From CBDBJL01 sp965206365 (lineage in GTDB: Bacteria; Pseudomonadota; Alphaproteobacteria; JABAAW01; JAHZMA01): 51,132 nt of DNA. Position 1 is the stretch's first letter; every line of letters begins with the position of its first letter. The stretch lies in assembly GCA_965206365.1 (NCBI GenBank), contig CBDBJL010000010.1:1-51132 (forward strand). The letters are read 5' to 3'. Shown piece after piece: positions 35,484 through 45,159 of the stretch. The translations under genes and the position numbers were made by a program. The notes under the pieces were generated by a model. That model made no database searches, was not told the DNA's origin, and saw only the letters and a list, made by a program, of their open reading frames with translations.

Positions 35484-38400
35484 TTACTTTTCAACTGTTC
35501 CATATCCACCACCGCCAGGGGTTAGCATTTCAAATATATCATTTGCGTTTAATTGGCATTCCCCATTGCCAGCTAATATTGTTCTACTACCATTCGCACG
35601 AATAACCGCATTTTCGCCAACCGCGCCCCCCAGCCCCCCAGCAACCCCGTGGGCTCGAGTTATTCGATGCGAGCATAATGTTGTTACCGTCACCGGTTTC
35701 AAAAAGCGCACCTGTCGATGCACCCCTTCACCCCCAAAATGTTTGCCCGCGCCACCAGAACTTTCGCGGATGGTAGATTTTTCAACCCGCACGGGAAAAC
35801 GTTTTTCTAATATTTCGGGGTCGGTGATGCGCGTATTTGTCATATGTGAATGCACAGCATCAGCGCCATCAAAATCTGGCCCCGCCCCGGTGCCACCGCA
35901 AATGGTTTCGTAATTTTGAAATTGCTCATTGCCCCAAACAAAATTATTCATGGTCCCTTGTGACCCCGCAATATTGCCCAGCGCACCATAAAGACAATCG
36001 GTGATGGCTTGGCTAACTTCTGTGTTGCCGGCAATGACCGCCGCTGGATAGCGTGGGTTAATCATACTGCCTTCGGGCGCAATTATTTTTAGCGGTTTGA
36101 GACAGCCCTCATTCATTGGAATCTCACTGCCAACCAAGGTTCGAAACACATATAAAACCACTGCCTTACAGATGGAAAGTGGGGCATTATAATTTTTACG
36201 ATCTTGTTTTGAGGTGCCGGTAAAATCTAAAATTGCTTCGCATTTTTGTTTATCAACGCGTATCTTAACCTTAATTTGCAATCCAGAATCAAGCGGATAG
36301 GTATATTCTCCATCTGTTAGGCTGCCAATGACTTGCCGCACCGAAGCTTCGGCATTTGCCTGCACATGGCGCATATAAGACAAGACGGTTTCAAGACCAA
36401 ATGTAGCAATCATTCTATGAACTTCCTTGGTGCCCGTGGCATTGGCGGCAATTTGGGCTTCAAGGTCAGCGATATTATGATTAATATTACGACAGGGATA
36501 TTTTCCAGAACCTAGCAATCTTCTCACATCGGCTTCACGAAAAATTCCGCCTTCAACCAATTTGAAATTATCGATCACCACGCCTTCTTCTTCTATGTGA
36601 CAACTATCAGGTGGCGCCGACCCAGGCGTGCGACCACCAATATCAGCATGGTGCCCACGCGAGCCAACATAAAATAGAATTTTTTCGTGGGACAAATCAA
36701 ACACTGGCGTAATCACCGTTACATCTGGTAAGTGTGTTCCACCGCTAAAGGGTGCATTCATCATGAAGCTATCGCCGGGTTTCATATTGCCATGGTTAAG
36801 CTGGGCAATTTTACGGACACTATCACTCATAGAACCCAAATGTACCGGCACATGTGGCGCATTGGCAACCAGGGCACCCGTTGCGTCAAAAAGTGCGCAC
36901 GAAAAATCAAGACGTTCTTTGATATTGACCGAATAAGCGGTATTTGCCAAAGTTGCCCCCATCTGTTCGGCGATTGACATGAATAAATTATGAAAAACTT
37001 CTAGCATGATCGGGTCAGCATCTGTGCCAAGCGTGGTTTGTCGTGGCAATTGCTGATATCTTTCTAAAACCAGATTTCCCAATGCATCAATTTTACCTTG
37101 CCAACCGGGCTCGATAACATTGGTACCGGTCGCTTCGGTGATGATGGCCGGCCCCGTAACAATTTGATTTACCGCTAAAGCTTCACAGCGATAAAGTGGA
37201 ATATCTTGTGTTTGGGAACTTATAAAAACCGGTATCATCGGTGGTGACTGCGTGTCGCTTGCGGTAACATCATGTTTTAAGTCTATATTGTTACTATTGT
37301 TGCCAATGGCTTCCGCGCTTAACATATTAAACATTAATTCCCTGCGATCCGAAGCAAAACTAAACTGTGCGATATGGGCATTCGTGAAGCGTTCTTTCAT
37401 TTGCGCGAGAGTGCCAAATTCAACGCTCAAACTCTGATGCGAATTGGCATAGCGAATATGGGCACGTTTTTCTATGCTGATACCAGATGCTGGTACACCT
37501 TGTTTCATCACGATCTCACGTCCTTCATCTGCAAGGCGCGTCAAAATTTGTTCCGCCTGTTCCACATTAGCAATTGGTTGTTCAAATTGTTCTTCTTGTA
37601 ATGCGCGAATATCTGCCAATCCCATGCCGAACGCCGATAAAACCCCGGCAAACGGGTGGATAAAAACCTGCTTCATGCCTAACGCATCGGCAACCAAACA
37701 CGCATGTTGCCCTCCGGCCCCGCCGAAGCAGTTCAAAACGTAACTAGTGACATCATAGCCACGTTGGACTGAAATTTTCTTAATGGCATTCGCCATATTC
37801 TCAACAGCAATCTTTAAAAAACCTTCGGCTGTAGCTTCAGTGGAAAGCAAGGCTTTGCCTGTGGTCACTGCAATTTTTTTTGCCAATTCATTAAATTTGC
37901 TACGCACAATATTAATATCTAATTTCTCATTGGCATTCGCGCCGAAAATAGAGGGAAAATAATCAGGGTTCAATTTTCCCAACAGCACATTGCAATCCGT
38001 TACTGTTAGCGGGCCACCACGCCGATAGCATGCCGGGCCCGGATTCGCGCCGGCACTTTCTGGTCCAACCTGATAGCGTCCATTTTTAAATGAAAGAATG
38101 GAACCGCCGCCCGCCGCCACTGTGTGAATATTCATCATGGGTGTACATATCCGAATGCCCGCAATCTCAGTTTCAAAAGAACGCTCATAATCGCCTGCGA
38201 AATGGCAAACATCTGTTGATGTGCCTCCCATATCGAAGCCGATAATATTATGAAAACCCGCTTGTTTTGCTGTTTCCACCATGCCAACAGCACCGCCAGC
38301 GGGGCCCGATAAAATAGAATCCTTACCCTGAAAAATTGAAGCGTCTGCGAGCCCACCATTGGACTGCATGAAAAAGACACCTTTGTTAAGATCAAGGGCG

Positions 38401-39071
38401 TCTGTGACTTGATTAATATAACGCCTTAAAATGGGTGAAAGATAGGCATCGACAACTGTTGTATCACCTCGCGCAATCAGCTTGATAAGCCGTGAGGTTT
38501 GATGGCTAGTTGAGATTTGGGTAAAGCCAATATCTGCTGCCAACCCAGCAACAGTTTTTTCATGTTGCGGGTTAAGATAGCCATGCATGAAGGCAATAGC
38601 AACACTATAAATGCCATTATCATAGGCGTGTTGTAACAATTTTCGTGCTTCATTTGTATCAAGCTCTGTTACCACCGAACCATCAGCAGCAAGCCGTTCA
38701 GGCACCTCGGCAGCGAGTTCATACAGCAATTCGGGTAGTTGAATATTTAGTTCAAACAGCTTTGGACGGTTTTGATAACCAATGCGTAATAAATCACGAA
38801 ACCCTTGTGTAATCAGCAACAAGGTTGGGTCGCCCTTGCGTTCCAACAATGCGTTGGTGGCAACCGTTGTTCCCATTTTCACTGCATCAATTGTCAGCGG
38901 AATCGCTTCATCGGGTTTTAACCCCATAAGCTCCCGAATGGCATGAATTGCCGCATCTTGGTATTGTTCAGGGTTTTCTGAAAGCAATTTATGGGTAATA
39001 ATCTTGCGATCGGGCGTGCGGGCGACAATATCAGTAAATGTGCCACCGCGGTCAATCCAAAATTGCCACAT
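35484..39071 (-). CDS. 5-oxoprolinase / hydantoinase A+B fusion
   Basis: The 1195-residue protein joins a HyuA-like half (RGGTFTDIV near residue 8, GFDMGGTSTDV near 285, GGAGGQHA near 440) to a HyuB-like half (from about residue 670: VFHNLFMSIAEQMG, APFSGGTHLPDVT). This is the layout and roughly the length of eukaryotic-type ATP-dependent 5-oxoprolinase, which opens 5-oxoproline to glutamate. It is the last gene after a TRAP transporter (18-bp gap) and is linked to a DUF1445 gene. Substrate: pyroglutamate is the best guess; hydantoins are possible. Confidence 0.88.
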   Translation of the reverse strand: MWQFWIDRGGTFTDIVARTPDRKIITHKLLSENPEQYQDAAIHAIRELMGLKPDEAIPLTIDAVKMGTTVATNALLERKGDPTLLLITQGFRDLLRIGYQNRPKLFELNIQLPELLYELAAEVPERLAADGSVVTELDTNEARKLLQHAYDNGIYSVAIAFMHGYLNPQHEKTVAGLAADIGFTQISTSHQTSRLIKLIARGDTTVVDAYLSPILRRYINQVTDALDLNKGVFFMQSNGGLADASIFQGKDSILSGPAGGAVGMVETAKQAGFHNIIGFDMGGTSTDVCHFAGDYERSFETEIAGIRICTPMMNIHTVAAGGGSILSFKNGRYQVGPESAGANPGPACYRRGGPLTVTDCNVLLGKLNPDYFPSIFGANANEKLDINIVRSKFNELAKKIAVTTGKALLSTEATAEGFLKIAVENMANAIKKISVQRGYDVTSYVLNCFGGAGGQHACLVADALGMKQVFIHPFAGVLSAFGMGLADIRALQEEQFEQPIANVEQAEQILTRLADEGREIVMKQGVPASGISIEKRAHIRYANSHQSLSVEFGTLAQMKERFTNAHIAQFSFASDRRELMFNMLSAEAIGNNSNNIDLKHDVTASDTQSPPMIPVFISSQTQDIPLYRCEALAVNQIVTGPAIITEATGTNVIEPGWQGKIDALGNLVLERYQQLPRQTTLGTDADPIMLEVFHNLFMSIAEQMGATLANTAYSVNIKERLDFSCALFDATGALVANAPHVPVHLGSMSDSVRKIAQLNHGNMKPGDSFMMNAPFSGGTHLPDVTVITPVFDLSHEKILFYVGSRGHHADIGGRTPGSAPPDSCHIEEEGVVIDNFKLVEGGIFREADVRRLLGSGKYPCRNINHNIADLEAQIAANATGTKEVHRMIATFGLETVLSYMRHVQANAEASVRQVIGSLTDGEYTYPLDSGLQIKVKIRVDKQKCEAILDFTGTSKQDRKNYNAPLSICKAVVLYVFRTLVGSEIPMNEGCLKPLKIIAPEGSMINPRYPAAVIAGNTEVSQAITDCLYGALGNIAGSQGTMNNFVWGNEQFQNYETICGGTGAGPDFDGADAVHSHMTNTRITDPEILEKRFPVRVEKSTIRESSGGAGKHFGGEGVHRQVRFLKPVTVTTLCSHRITRAHGVAGGLGGAVGENAVIRANGSRTILAGNGECQLNANDIFEMLTPGGGGYGTVEK

Positions 39072-39089
39072 GATAATTTCCTATTTTGA

Positions 39090-40373
39090 TTAATAAAATA
39101 ATGAGGGAAGCCACAACGCAATTTGCGGAAAAATCATCAGCGCAGCAATCATGGTAAACATTGTGAATACAAACGGAGACGCGCCCTTCATAACATCCAA
39201 AAGCGCACCGCTACTGCGCACCGATTGTACCACATATAAATTGAGACCAATGGGTGGGGTAATGAGTGCCGTTTCAAGCAAGACCATCAATAGCACCCCA
39301 AACCAAACGGGGTCGTAGCCCAACTGGACAACAATTGGCGTAATGAGTGGCGCGGTAATTAGCAACATAGAAAGTGTTTCCATGAAAAAGCCAAGAAATA
39401 CCAAAATGCCGATAATTAATAGCATGGTTTGTAGTTTTGACAATCCTAGTCCGGTCACCAAATCCGTCGATGTTTGGGTCACGCCAATAATAGAGAGCAC
39501 AAAATTAAGAAACACCGCCGCCAAAATAATTAACATAATCATTGATGTGGTTCGTAGCGTACCTTCAATGGCCAGGCGCAGCATAGTGATCGTTAGTTTT
39601 TTGTTGCAAGCTGCCAGTATCATCGCCGCAATCACGCCCAATGATGCCGCTTCGGTTGGGGTGGCAATGCCCGCATAGATTGAACCCACCACCACCAAGA
39701 AAATACCAATCGGCGGAATCAGTGACGGCAGGCAACGAATACGTTCTAACCAACTGGCATGTACTGGTTCACCGCCCCATTCAGGGCGGCATAGGCATAG
39801 CACAATTATAGTGACTATGAATAATAGGGCAAGCAAGAAGCCGGGTAAAAAGCCGGCGAGGTAAAGTTCAGGCACCGATGTTGACGTCAAAAGCCCATAA
39901 AGTATAAGATTGATAGATGGGGGAATAAGAATGCCCAAGGTGCCCCCCGCGGCAATTGTGCCTAGGAACAAGGGCTCATTATATTTTCGGCGTTTAATTT
40001 GTGGAATCGCCACGGTTCCAATGGTGGCCGCGGTGGCAACGGAAGAACCAGAAGTTGCCGCAAATAGCGCCGATGAACCAATATTAGAATGCATTAAACC
40101 GCCGGGCAACCAGCCAAGCCATTTGACAATGCCATTATACATTTTTTCGGTAATGCCGGCCCGCAAAAGAATTTCACCCAGCAGGACGAACATGGGAATT
40201 GCCACCAGTAAGAAATCTATACTGGTTTGCCAAACAATATCCCCTAATGCACGATGAAGTGGCATCGGGCTATCAAAATATTGCAAAATCAGAGCCAACC
40301 AGCCCAGTGATGCTGCAATCGGCACGGCAAAGGCCACCAACCCAACCAAAATTATGAGAAGTTTGACAATCAT
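39090..40373 (-). CDS. TRAP transporter large permease (DctM/SiaM-like)
   Basis: The 427-residue integral membrane protein has about a dozen hydrophobic helices. It shows the DctM signature region LGEILLRAGI and SGSSVATAATIGTVAIPQIKRR. It forms the Na+-coupled translocation channel of a tripartite transporter. Its ATG overlaps the end of the DctQ gene by 4 bp. Confidence 0.93.
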   Translation of the reverse strand: MIVKLLIILVGLVAFAVPIAASLGWLALILQYFDSPMPLHRALGDIVWQTSIDFLLVAIPMFVLLGEILLRAGITEKMYNGIVKWLGWLPGGLMHSNIGSSALFAATSGSSVATAATIGTVAIPQIKRRKYNEPLFLGTIAAGGTLGILIPPSINLILYGLLTSTSVPELYLAGFLPGFLLALLFIVTIIVLCLCRPEWGGEPVHASWLERIRCLPSLIPPIGIFLVVVGSIYAGIATPTEAASLGVIAAMILAACNKKLTITMLRLAIEGTLRTTSMIMLIILAAVFLNFVLSIIGVTQTSTDLVTGLGLSKLQTMLLIIGILVFLGFFMETLSMLLITAPLITPIVVQLGYDPVWFGVLLMVLLETALITPPIGLNLYVVQSVRSSGALLDVMKGASPFVFTMFTMIAALMIFPQIALWLPSLFY

Positions 40374-40933
40374 TCGACGCGCTCCTCAGCAATTTGTTCA
40401 TTAATGGTTTTTGTGCCGATCAGTTTTTCGGCTTGCATAAAATCTTTGGTAATCAGTGCCCATATGGCGGCAATGGTAATCAAAAATGCGCTCAACACAA
40501 AGAATAACCAACCGAGCAACCAAGGCACTTGTGGGTAGATTAACGGTATACGTAGTGGTGTAATGGAATGCGCGTTATGGGCAAATGTATGCGCCACAAG
40601 GTTCCATGCCGTAACACAAACCACGCCAACAAACCCCGCCAGCAAGATAATGCCAGTTAAATTTGCAATAATTTTCAGCCAATGCGGGAATAGATTGAAT
40701 AAAACATCAACGCGAATATGCGCTCTTTGAAACAAGGCGTAAGAAAAACCAAGGCTTGTGGCAATGGCGAAGGCAAAGCCTGAAAGTTCATCGGCACCAC
40801 CAAGGCTAATCGTAAATATTTTCCGAAGTACGACCTCAAGGGTCACCATCAGCGCCGACCCAATAAGCAAAACACCGCCTATCCATACCATTACCAGGCT
40901 TATTTTTTCAGCGATCTCTAAGATTAGCTTCAT
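40370..40933 (-). CDS. TRAP transporter small permease (DctQ-like)
   Basis: The 187-residue protein has four membrane helices and the conserved GGADELSGFAFAIATSLGFSYAL stretch (SGxxFAxxTxLGxxxAL) of DctQ. It pairs with the large permease. It lies 63 bp downstream of the binding-protein gene. Confidence 0.92.
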   Translation of the reverse strand: MKLILEIAEKISLVMVWIGGVLLIGSALMVTLEVVLRKIFTISLGGADELSGFAFAIATSLGFSYALFQRAHIRVDVLFNLFPHWLKIIANLTGIILLAGFVGVVCVTAWNLVAHTFAHNAHSITPLRIPLIYPQVPWLLGWLFFVLSAFLITIAAIWALITKDFMQAEKLIGTKTINEQIAEERVE

Positions 40934-40996
40934 GGTGGCTCCTAAAAAATAGTCGAAAATCTTAAAGACAACCGACTATTTTTATTTCAATAGAAG

Positions 40997-42046
40997 TTAC
41001 TTGATTGTAGCTTTTAGCTTCACAATACGACCAACGGTTTTGTTCCAATTTGTGGCACATTTTTGCCCGCAGCGTTTTGCCCAGCGCGCCAGAATAACAT
41101 CATTGGCTAATTTGTCACGTGTTTTTAAGTCTGCTTTGCTGGGTTTTACCAGCGTCATAGAACCCTTTTCACCAATATCGCATTTTCCGCCCGTGATGCA
41201 AGAAATAGCAATTTCATCTTCAGTTGCTGTTTCTGCCCACATTCTTTGCGTCAAAGCCCCTATTTCTTTTGTCAAAATAGCTTGTTTCTTTTTAGAAAGC
41301 GAGTTCCATGTATCCATATTCATCGCCCCAAATGCCATGCCCCAACCAACGCGAAGCGTATAGGCATGGGTTGCAACTTGGTGCCATTTCGCAGTATATG
41401 CCGACATGGTGCCGGTAATGCCACAATCCACAACACCTTTTTCTAAAGCTGGAATCACTTCTGCAAAGGGAACGGTAACCGAAGTTCCGCCAACACTTTG
41501 AACAAAATCACCCAAAGTGGTTGAATAAACACGGATTTTTTTACCTTTAAGATCGCTTAAACCGCTAATTTTGCCATTACACCATAGTGTTTGGCTTGGA
41601 AACGGGTAAAGCATCATCAATTTCGCGTTATAAGTTTCAGCAAAGGCTTTTTCTAATGTTGAAAAATAAGCATCGGTTACTTTACGCTGTGTTTTAATAT
41701 CTTGCGTCAGTGCAGATAAATCTCCACCTTCAAAAATAGCGTTTTCTGATGCCACATAACCAGATAGTCCAAAGGCAAAATCAAACACGCCATTTTTGAC
41801 CAGACGCATAATTTCAAAACCTTTTAGCCCCAGCTCGGTTTGCGGTTTAATATCACCAATCATAGTGCCATCACTGGCTTCGGAAATTCTTTTGTTCCAA
41901 AAAGGGCCTTCATGTTTTTGATAATTTGTGAGATTGCCCCAAGTGCCAACGGCGCGAAAAATTGTTGGTTTGTCTTGGGCAATGGCACTTGAGGTCACAA
42001 ATATCATCAATGCGATTCCAAGCAATGTAAATTTCTGTATCATCAT
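40997..42046 (-). CDS. TRAP transporter substrate-binding protein (DctP-like)
   Basis: The 349-residue protein has an N-terminal signal peptide (about 23 residues, cleavage after AIA) and the DctP body: SQTLWCNGKISGLSDLKGKKIRV and PFAEVIPALEKGVVDCGIT, which carry the carboxylate-binding Arg and the hinge. It captures an organic acid in the periplasm. GGAGA lies just before the double ATG. Neighbours (5-oxoprolinase, DUF1445) suggest pyroglutamate or glutamate-type ligands. Confidence 0.92.
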   Translation of the reverse strand: MMIQKFTLLGIALMIFVTSSAIAQDKPTIFRAVGTWGNLTNYQKHEGPFWNKRISEASDGTMIGDIKPQTELGLKGFEIMRLVKNGVFDFAFGLSGYVASENAIFEGGDLSALTQDIKTQRKVTDAYFSTLEKAFAETYNAKLMMLYPFPSQTLWCNGKISGLSDLKGKKIRVYSTTLGDFVQSVGGTSVTVPFAEVIPALEKGVVDCGITGTMSAYTAKWHQVATHAYTLRVGWGMAFGAMNMDTWNSLSKKKQAILTKEIGALTQRMWAETATEDEIAISCITGGKCDIGEKGSMTLVKPSKADLKTRDKLANDVILARWAKRCGQKCATNWNKTVGRIVKLKATIK

Positions 42047-42102
42047 TTTATCTCCAATTTTAATGATCGTTTTTAAGTAAATTAATTGTGTGCGGCTTTG
42101 CG

Positions 42103-42135
42103 CTAATCAAAAAATGTCGGTTTTTGTATCATCAT
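42103..42135 (-). other. 11-codon mini-ORF copying the dctP start
   Basis: On the minus strand GAGAGGAAGC leads into MMIQKPTFFD and TAG. The first five codons and the flanking DNA repeat the true dctP start (MMIQK, 42046). It sits 12 nt after the DUF1445 stop and 56 nt before dctP. It is either a fossil of a short duplication or a leader peptide. Confidence 0.4.
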
Positions 42136-42147
42136 GCTTCCTCTCAT

Positions 42148-42987
42148 TTACGTTAATGTGGTTTTGTCACTGTATAAATTGCTCATGCCAGTAATCAATC
42201 TGGGGCGTTGATTGCCGAGAATGTCGGTAATCAACATATGACCGGGGGCATGTGTTAGGCATAAATCGGGTTTTGCCAGATTAATTGCGGCTTGGGTTGT
42301 AACCCCACATGCCCAAAATACTGGAACTTCATCGGCATTTATGGTCACAGAATCGCCATAATCTGGTTGTGAAATGCTGGCAATCCCAATTTTTTCTGGG
42401 TCGCCCCAATAGATTGGCGTGCCATGCGCATGAGGAAAACCGGCGCAGATATCAAAAATTTTGGCAATCTGCTCTTGCCGATAAGGGCGCATGGTCACAA
42501 CCAAGGGACCACGAAAAACACCCCCAGCAATTGTTGGAATATTGGTTTTGAACATTGGCACGTTGCAATCACAGCGAATATGACGCACCTCAAAACCTTG
42601 ATGAATCAGCACCTCTTCAAATGTGAACGAACAGCCCAGTACAAAGGTGACCATATCATCTGCCCAATATTCAGCAATATCGGTTGCCTCATCTGTTAAT
42701 TCGCCATGGCGATAGATGCAATAGCGTGGAATGTCGTGGCGAATATCAATATCTTTGCCTAAAGATTGCAAAGTAGGGTCGCCGGGTTTTGAAAGCCCAA
42801 TTAGCGGGCAGGGTTTGGGATTATTGAGACAATATTGCAGAAAATCAGCCGCGTATTTTAGCGGTAATATCACCACATTTCCTTGCAGATAACCTGGGGC
42901 GTATCCAGCCGTTGGGTTGGTAAATTTCCTAGACCTTACCGTTTTTCTGAATGTGGAAGCTGTTTGTAACTGTTTGTTAACATGCAT
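42148..42987 (-). CDS. DUF1445 protein (putative hydro-lyase / D-glutamate cyclase family)
   Basis: The 279-residue protein belongs to the YcsI/DUF1445 family: GYAPGYLQGNVVILP, FCLNNPKPCPLIG-type segment, DMVTFVLGCSFTFEEVL, CNVPMFKTNI and a late WACGVTTQ and THAPGHMLITD. The mammalian relative DGLUCY converts D-glutamate to 5-oxo-D-proline, and Bacillus ycsI lies among 5-oxoprolinase genes. Here too a 5-oxoprolinase is in the same unit. ATG 42987 has GAGG 10 nt upstream; the open frame extends 17 codons further. Confidence 0.88.
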   Translation of the reverse strand: MHVNKQLQTASTFRKTVRSRKFTNPTAGYAPGYLQGNVVILPLKYAADFLQYCLNNPKPCPLIGLSKPGDPTLQSLGKDIDIRHDIPRYCIYRHGELTDEATDIAEYWADDMVTFVLGCSFTFEEVLIHQGFEVRHIRCDCNVPMFKTNIPTIAGGVFRGPLVVTMRPYRQEQIAKIFDICAGFPHAHGTPIYWGDPEKIGIASISQPDYGDSVTINADEVPVFWACGVTTQAAINLAKPDLCLTHAPGHMLITDILGNQRPRLITGMSNLYSDKTTLT

Positions 42988-43061
42988 TGCAAAAAATCCT
43001 CTTACATTCACGCTAGCGCAATGTCTTGGTAAAATCAAATCAATTATTCTTACCTATAACG

Positions 43062-43077
43062 GTAAAAAATTTTTTAC
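43062..43077. promoter_or_regulatory. Perfect 16-bp palindrome, likely operator
   Basis: GTAAAAAATTTTTTAC lies in the 114-bp gap between the LysR stop and the DUF1445 start, 75 bp before that start. It is a good candidate for the site bound by the LysR regulator or another dimer controlling the transporter operon. Confidence 0.45.
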
Positions 43078-43101
43078 AAGTATCAATTTTACGAACCTAT
43101 T

Positions 43102-43989
43102 TTATCCGTTCGTTTTCAGAAAATTGCCGATATGATCGATAATTTCTTCTATGAGAATGTTCATGGGGCTAGACAAAACATAAGATGCCGTAAAATGCAT
43201 TTCGGGCAGAATAATATTCGTTTCAAGAGGAACAAGCGTAGCTTTTTGAATTTCTTCGAGCATAGCGGCTTTTGGCACCGTACAAATACCGTGCCCCAAA
43301 ACCGCAAGACGAATAATTGACCCCAGCGATGTCGAGCTGGTCATATTCGGCGTTCCATTGGTGAATGGTGCTAATGAATTTTTAATTTGATGATAGGGTT
43401 TGGTATCGGACGCAAATGTGACAATCGGTTGATTGGCAATATTTTCTAACGTCCACACATCGAATTGATTGGCGATTTCGGGGGTCGCCGCAAAGATCAT
43501 TTCATAACTGCAAATATTGTGATTGGCGATGCTGACTTCTGCGACTGGTCCCATTAAAAATGCAATATCAATCTCGCATGCGACCAGTGCATTGCGTAAA
43601 TTATTTGTGGAATCCACCCGCAGGTCAAATGATAGGTTTGCTTGGTATTGGCTTAAATGTGCCAAAAAATCGGGTAACCATGTGGCGATAATTGTTTCAG
43701 ACGATCCCATGCGGATAATCTGTTCAATTGAGGTAGTATCAGAAAAAGCCGCCAGAAGATTTTGTTCAAAATGCATCAACCTTTCGGCAAAGCCAAATAA
43801 TTTGCGTCCGGCTGGCGTTAATTTGGCTTGTTTGAAATCTCTTTCAAACACCTTAACGCCAAGATATTGTTCCAAAAGCTGTATGCGCGCAGAAATAGCT
43901 GGCGGGGTAAGGTTAAGCTTTTCCGAAGTCGCACGAAAACTGCCGAGCTTGGCAATCCAGTAAAAGGTTTCAAGGTTGCGTATTTTCAT
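43102..43989 (-). CDS. LysR-family transcriptional regulator
   Basis: The 295-residue protein has the N-terminal winged helix (MKIRNLETFYWIAKLGSFRATSEKLNLTPPAISARIQLLE, residues 1-40) and a LysR substrate-binding domain. Start ATG 43989 begins the conserved helix; the frame extends 20 codons further. It is transcribed in the same direction as the DUF1445-TRAP-oxoprolinase unit rather than divergently, and is the obvious candidate regulator. Confidence 0.92.
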   Translation of the reverse strand: MKIRNLETFYWIAKLGSFRATSEKLNLTPPAISARIQLLEQYLGVKVFERDFKQAKLTPAGRKLFGFAERLMHFEQNLLAAFSDTTSIEQIIRMGSSETIIATWLPDFLAHLSQYQANLSFDLRVDSTNNLRNALVACEIDIAFLMGPVAEVSIANHNICSYEMIFAATPEIANQFDVWTLENIANQPIVTFASDTKPYHQIKNSLAPFTNGTPNMTSSTSLGSIIRLAVLGHGICTVPKAAMLEEIQKATLVPLETNIILPEMHFTASYVLSSPMNILIEEIIDHIGNFLKTNG

Positions 43990-44789
43990 GATGGTAAACT
44001 TAAGTTCATAATTGCCAATTGTCAAACATGCTATGGAATATCGTTTCACATCCTACCATTCCCTTTGTCTGTCCATCCGACAAATCAAACAGGTTTTCAC
44101 GAAATTAGAGCACCTAACAAAGAATTGCGGTTTGCACAAATTATTGGCAACCAATTTTTGTTACGCGGAAATAGATCCCAGATTTATGAAGGCGAACGCA
44201 TGCAACAGCTTGAAGTGAGCAAGCAAGCTGTAGCTAAAACCTTGCAAAAATACTGTAGTAATCGATTAAGCCTTCCATCAGAAAAACAAGCAAAAATTTA
44301 TATGAACTCCATGAAAAAGCAATATCTGACGGTTTGGTTTTTGATGAATTAGGAAATGTTGTTTAAATTATCATATCGTCCTAAACAGCAAGATTGATTG
44401 CGGATGAGATTCAATAAATCAAATCTTAAGCATAGCTCTTCGATTTGATATTTTTGACTGATTATGGTGCCGAAAATGAATAAATACTCGCCTTAATTTA
44501 CGTTATTTAGATTCATGTAGTAAAAAACTAATGTTTTTTTATCGTAATTTTGCGCGGCAATAATCAAAAAACCGTTTCATTATGGGCTTAAAAGACCATT
44601 AAAACCCACTTAAAAAAACAATTTACACGTTTTCTCAACAAGAATCCTTTCGGGGTTCATCTTATGTTATTATTTTTGATTTGCAAGCCATCACCCTTAA
44701 ACAACCGACAAAAATTTATCAATCCGAACTAAACTTAGCTTTCGTCATGGCTAATTATGCACATCTAGCTGCTACCAAACATTCGACCT
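43990..44789. other. 800-bp gap with decayed frames
   Basis: Between LysR and the DUF779 gene no intact gene is seen. A + strand frame ending at 44352 carries QQLEVSKQAVAKTLQKY, which resembles the recognition helix of a MarR-type regulator, but nothing complete surrounds it. 44360-44780 is AT-rich and featureless. Confidence 0.3.
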
Positions 44790-45155
44790 CTAGGTTACTG
44801 GTCTAACGTGATTCATTTCATCATCCGAAAATAATCTTGAAATTGCCATAAAACGTACTCCTAACGGAATTTCCAATGAAAAACTAGCACCCCTACCCGG
44901 TGAAACATCAATTACAATATGCATATTTCCATAATATTCAAATTGATCCGATGCCATATAAAATTCACAGCCATGGATAGTCCCCAAACAAACATTCCGA
45001 ACACCGATTAAAAAATCCCCTTTTTCAAAACACATAGGAGCCGATCCATCGCAACACCCCCCACTCTGGTGAAACATAAGCTCATCATGCTTCTCTTGCA
45101 ATTGGTCGATAATGGCTTTCGCTTTGTCTGTAACCGATACTCGTTCAACGATCAT
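44790..45155 (-). CDS. DUF779 protein (aldehyde dehydrogenase-associated)
   Basis: The 121-residue protein matches DUF779, with FHQSGGCCDGSAPMCF (Cys pair) and GRGASFSLEIPLGVRF. The family is nearly always encoded beside AldB/ExaC-type aldehyde dehydrogenases, as here: the dehydrogenase (now a pseudogene) ends 4 bp upstream. The role is unknown; the Cys-rich motif may bind metal or a cofactor. This frame is intact although its partner is not. Confidence 0.88.
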   Translation of the reverse strand: MIVERVSVTDKAKAIIDQLQEKHDELMFHQSGGCCDGSAPMCFEKGDFLIGVRNVCLGTIHGCEFYMASDQFEYYGNMHIVIDVSPGRGASFSLEIPLGVRFMAISRLFSDDEMNHVRPVT

Positions 45156-45159
45156 AGTC

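Noticed and set aside
44012..44352. MarR-like regulator gene
   Set aside because: Only one helix-like stretch is recognisable and the frame overlaps the start of LysR on the other strand; reported only as a decayed gap.
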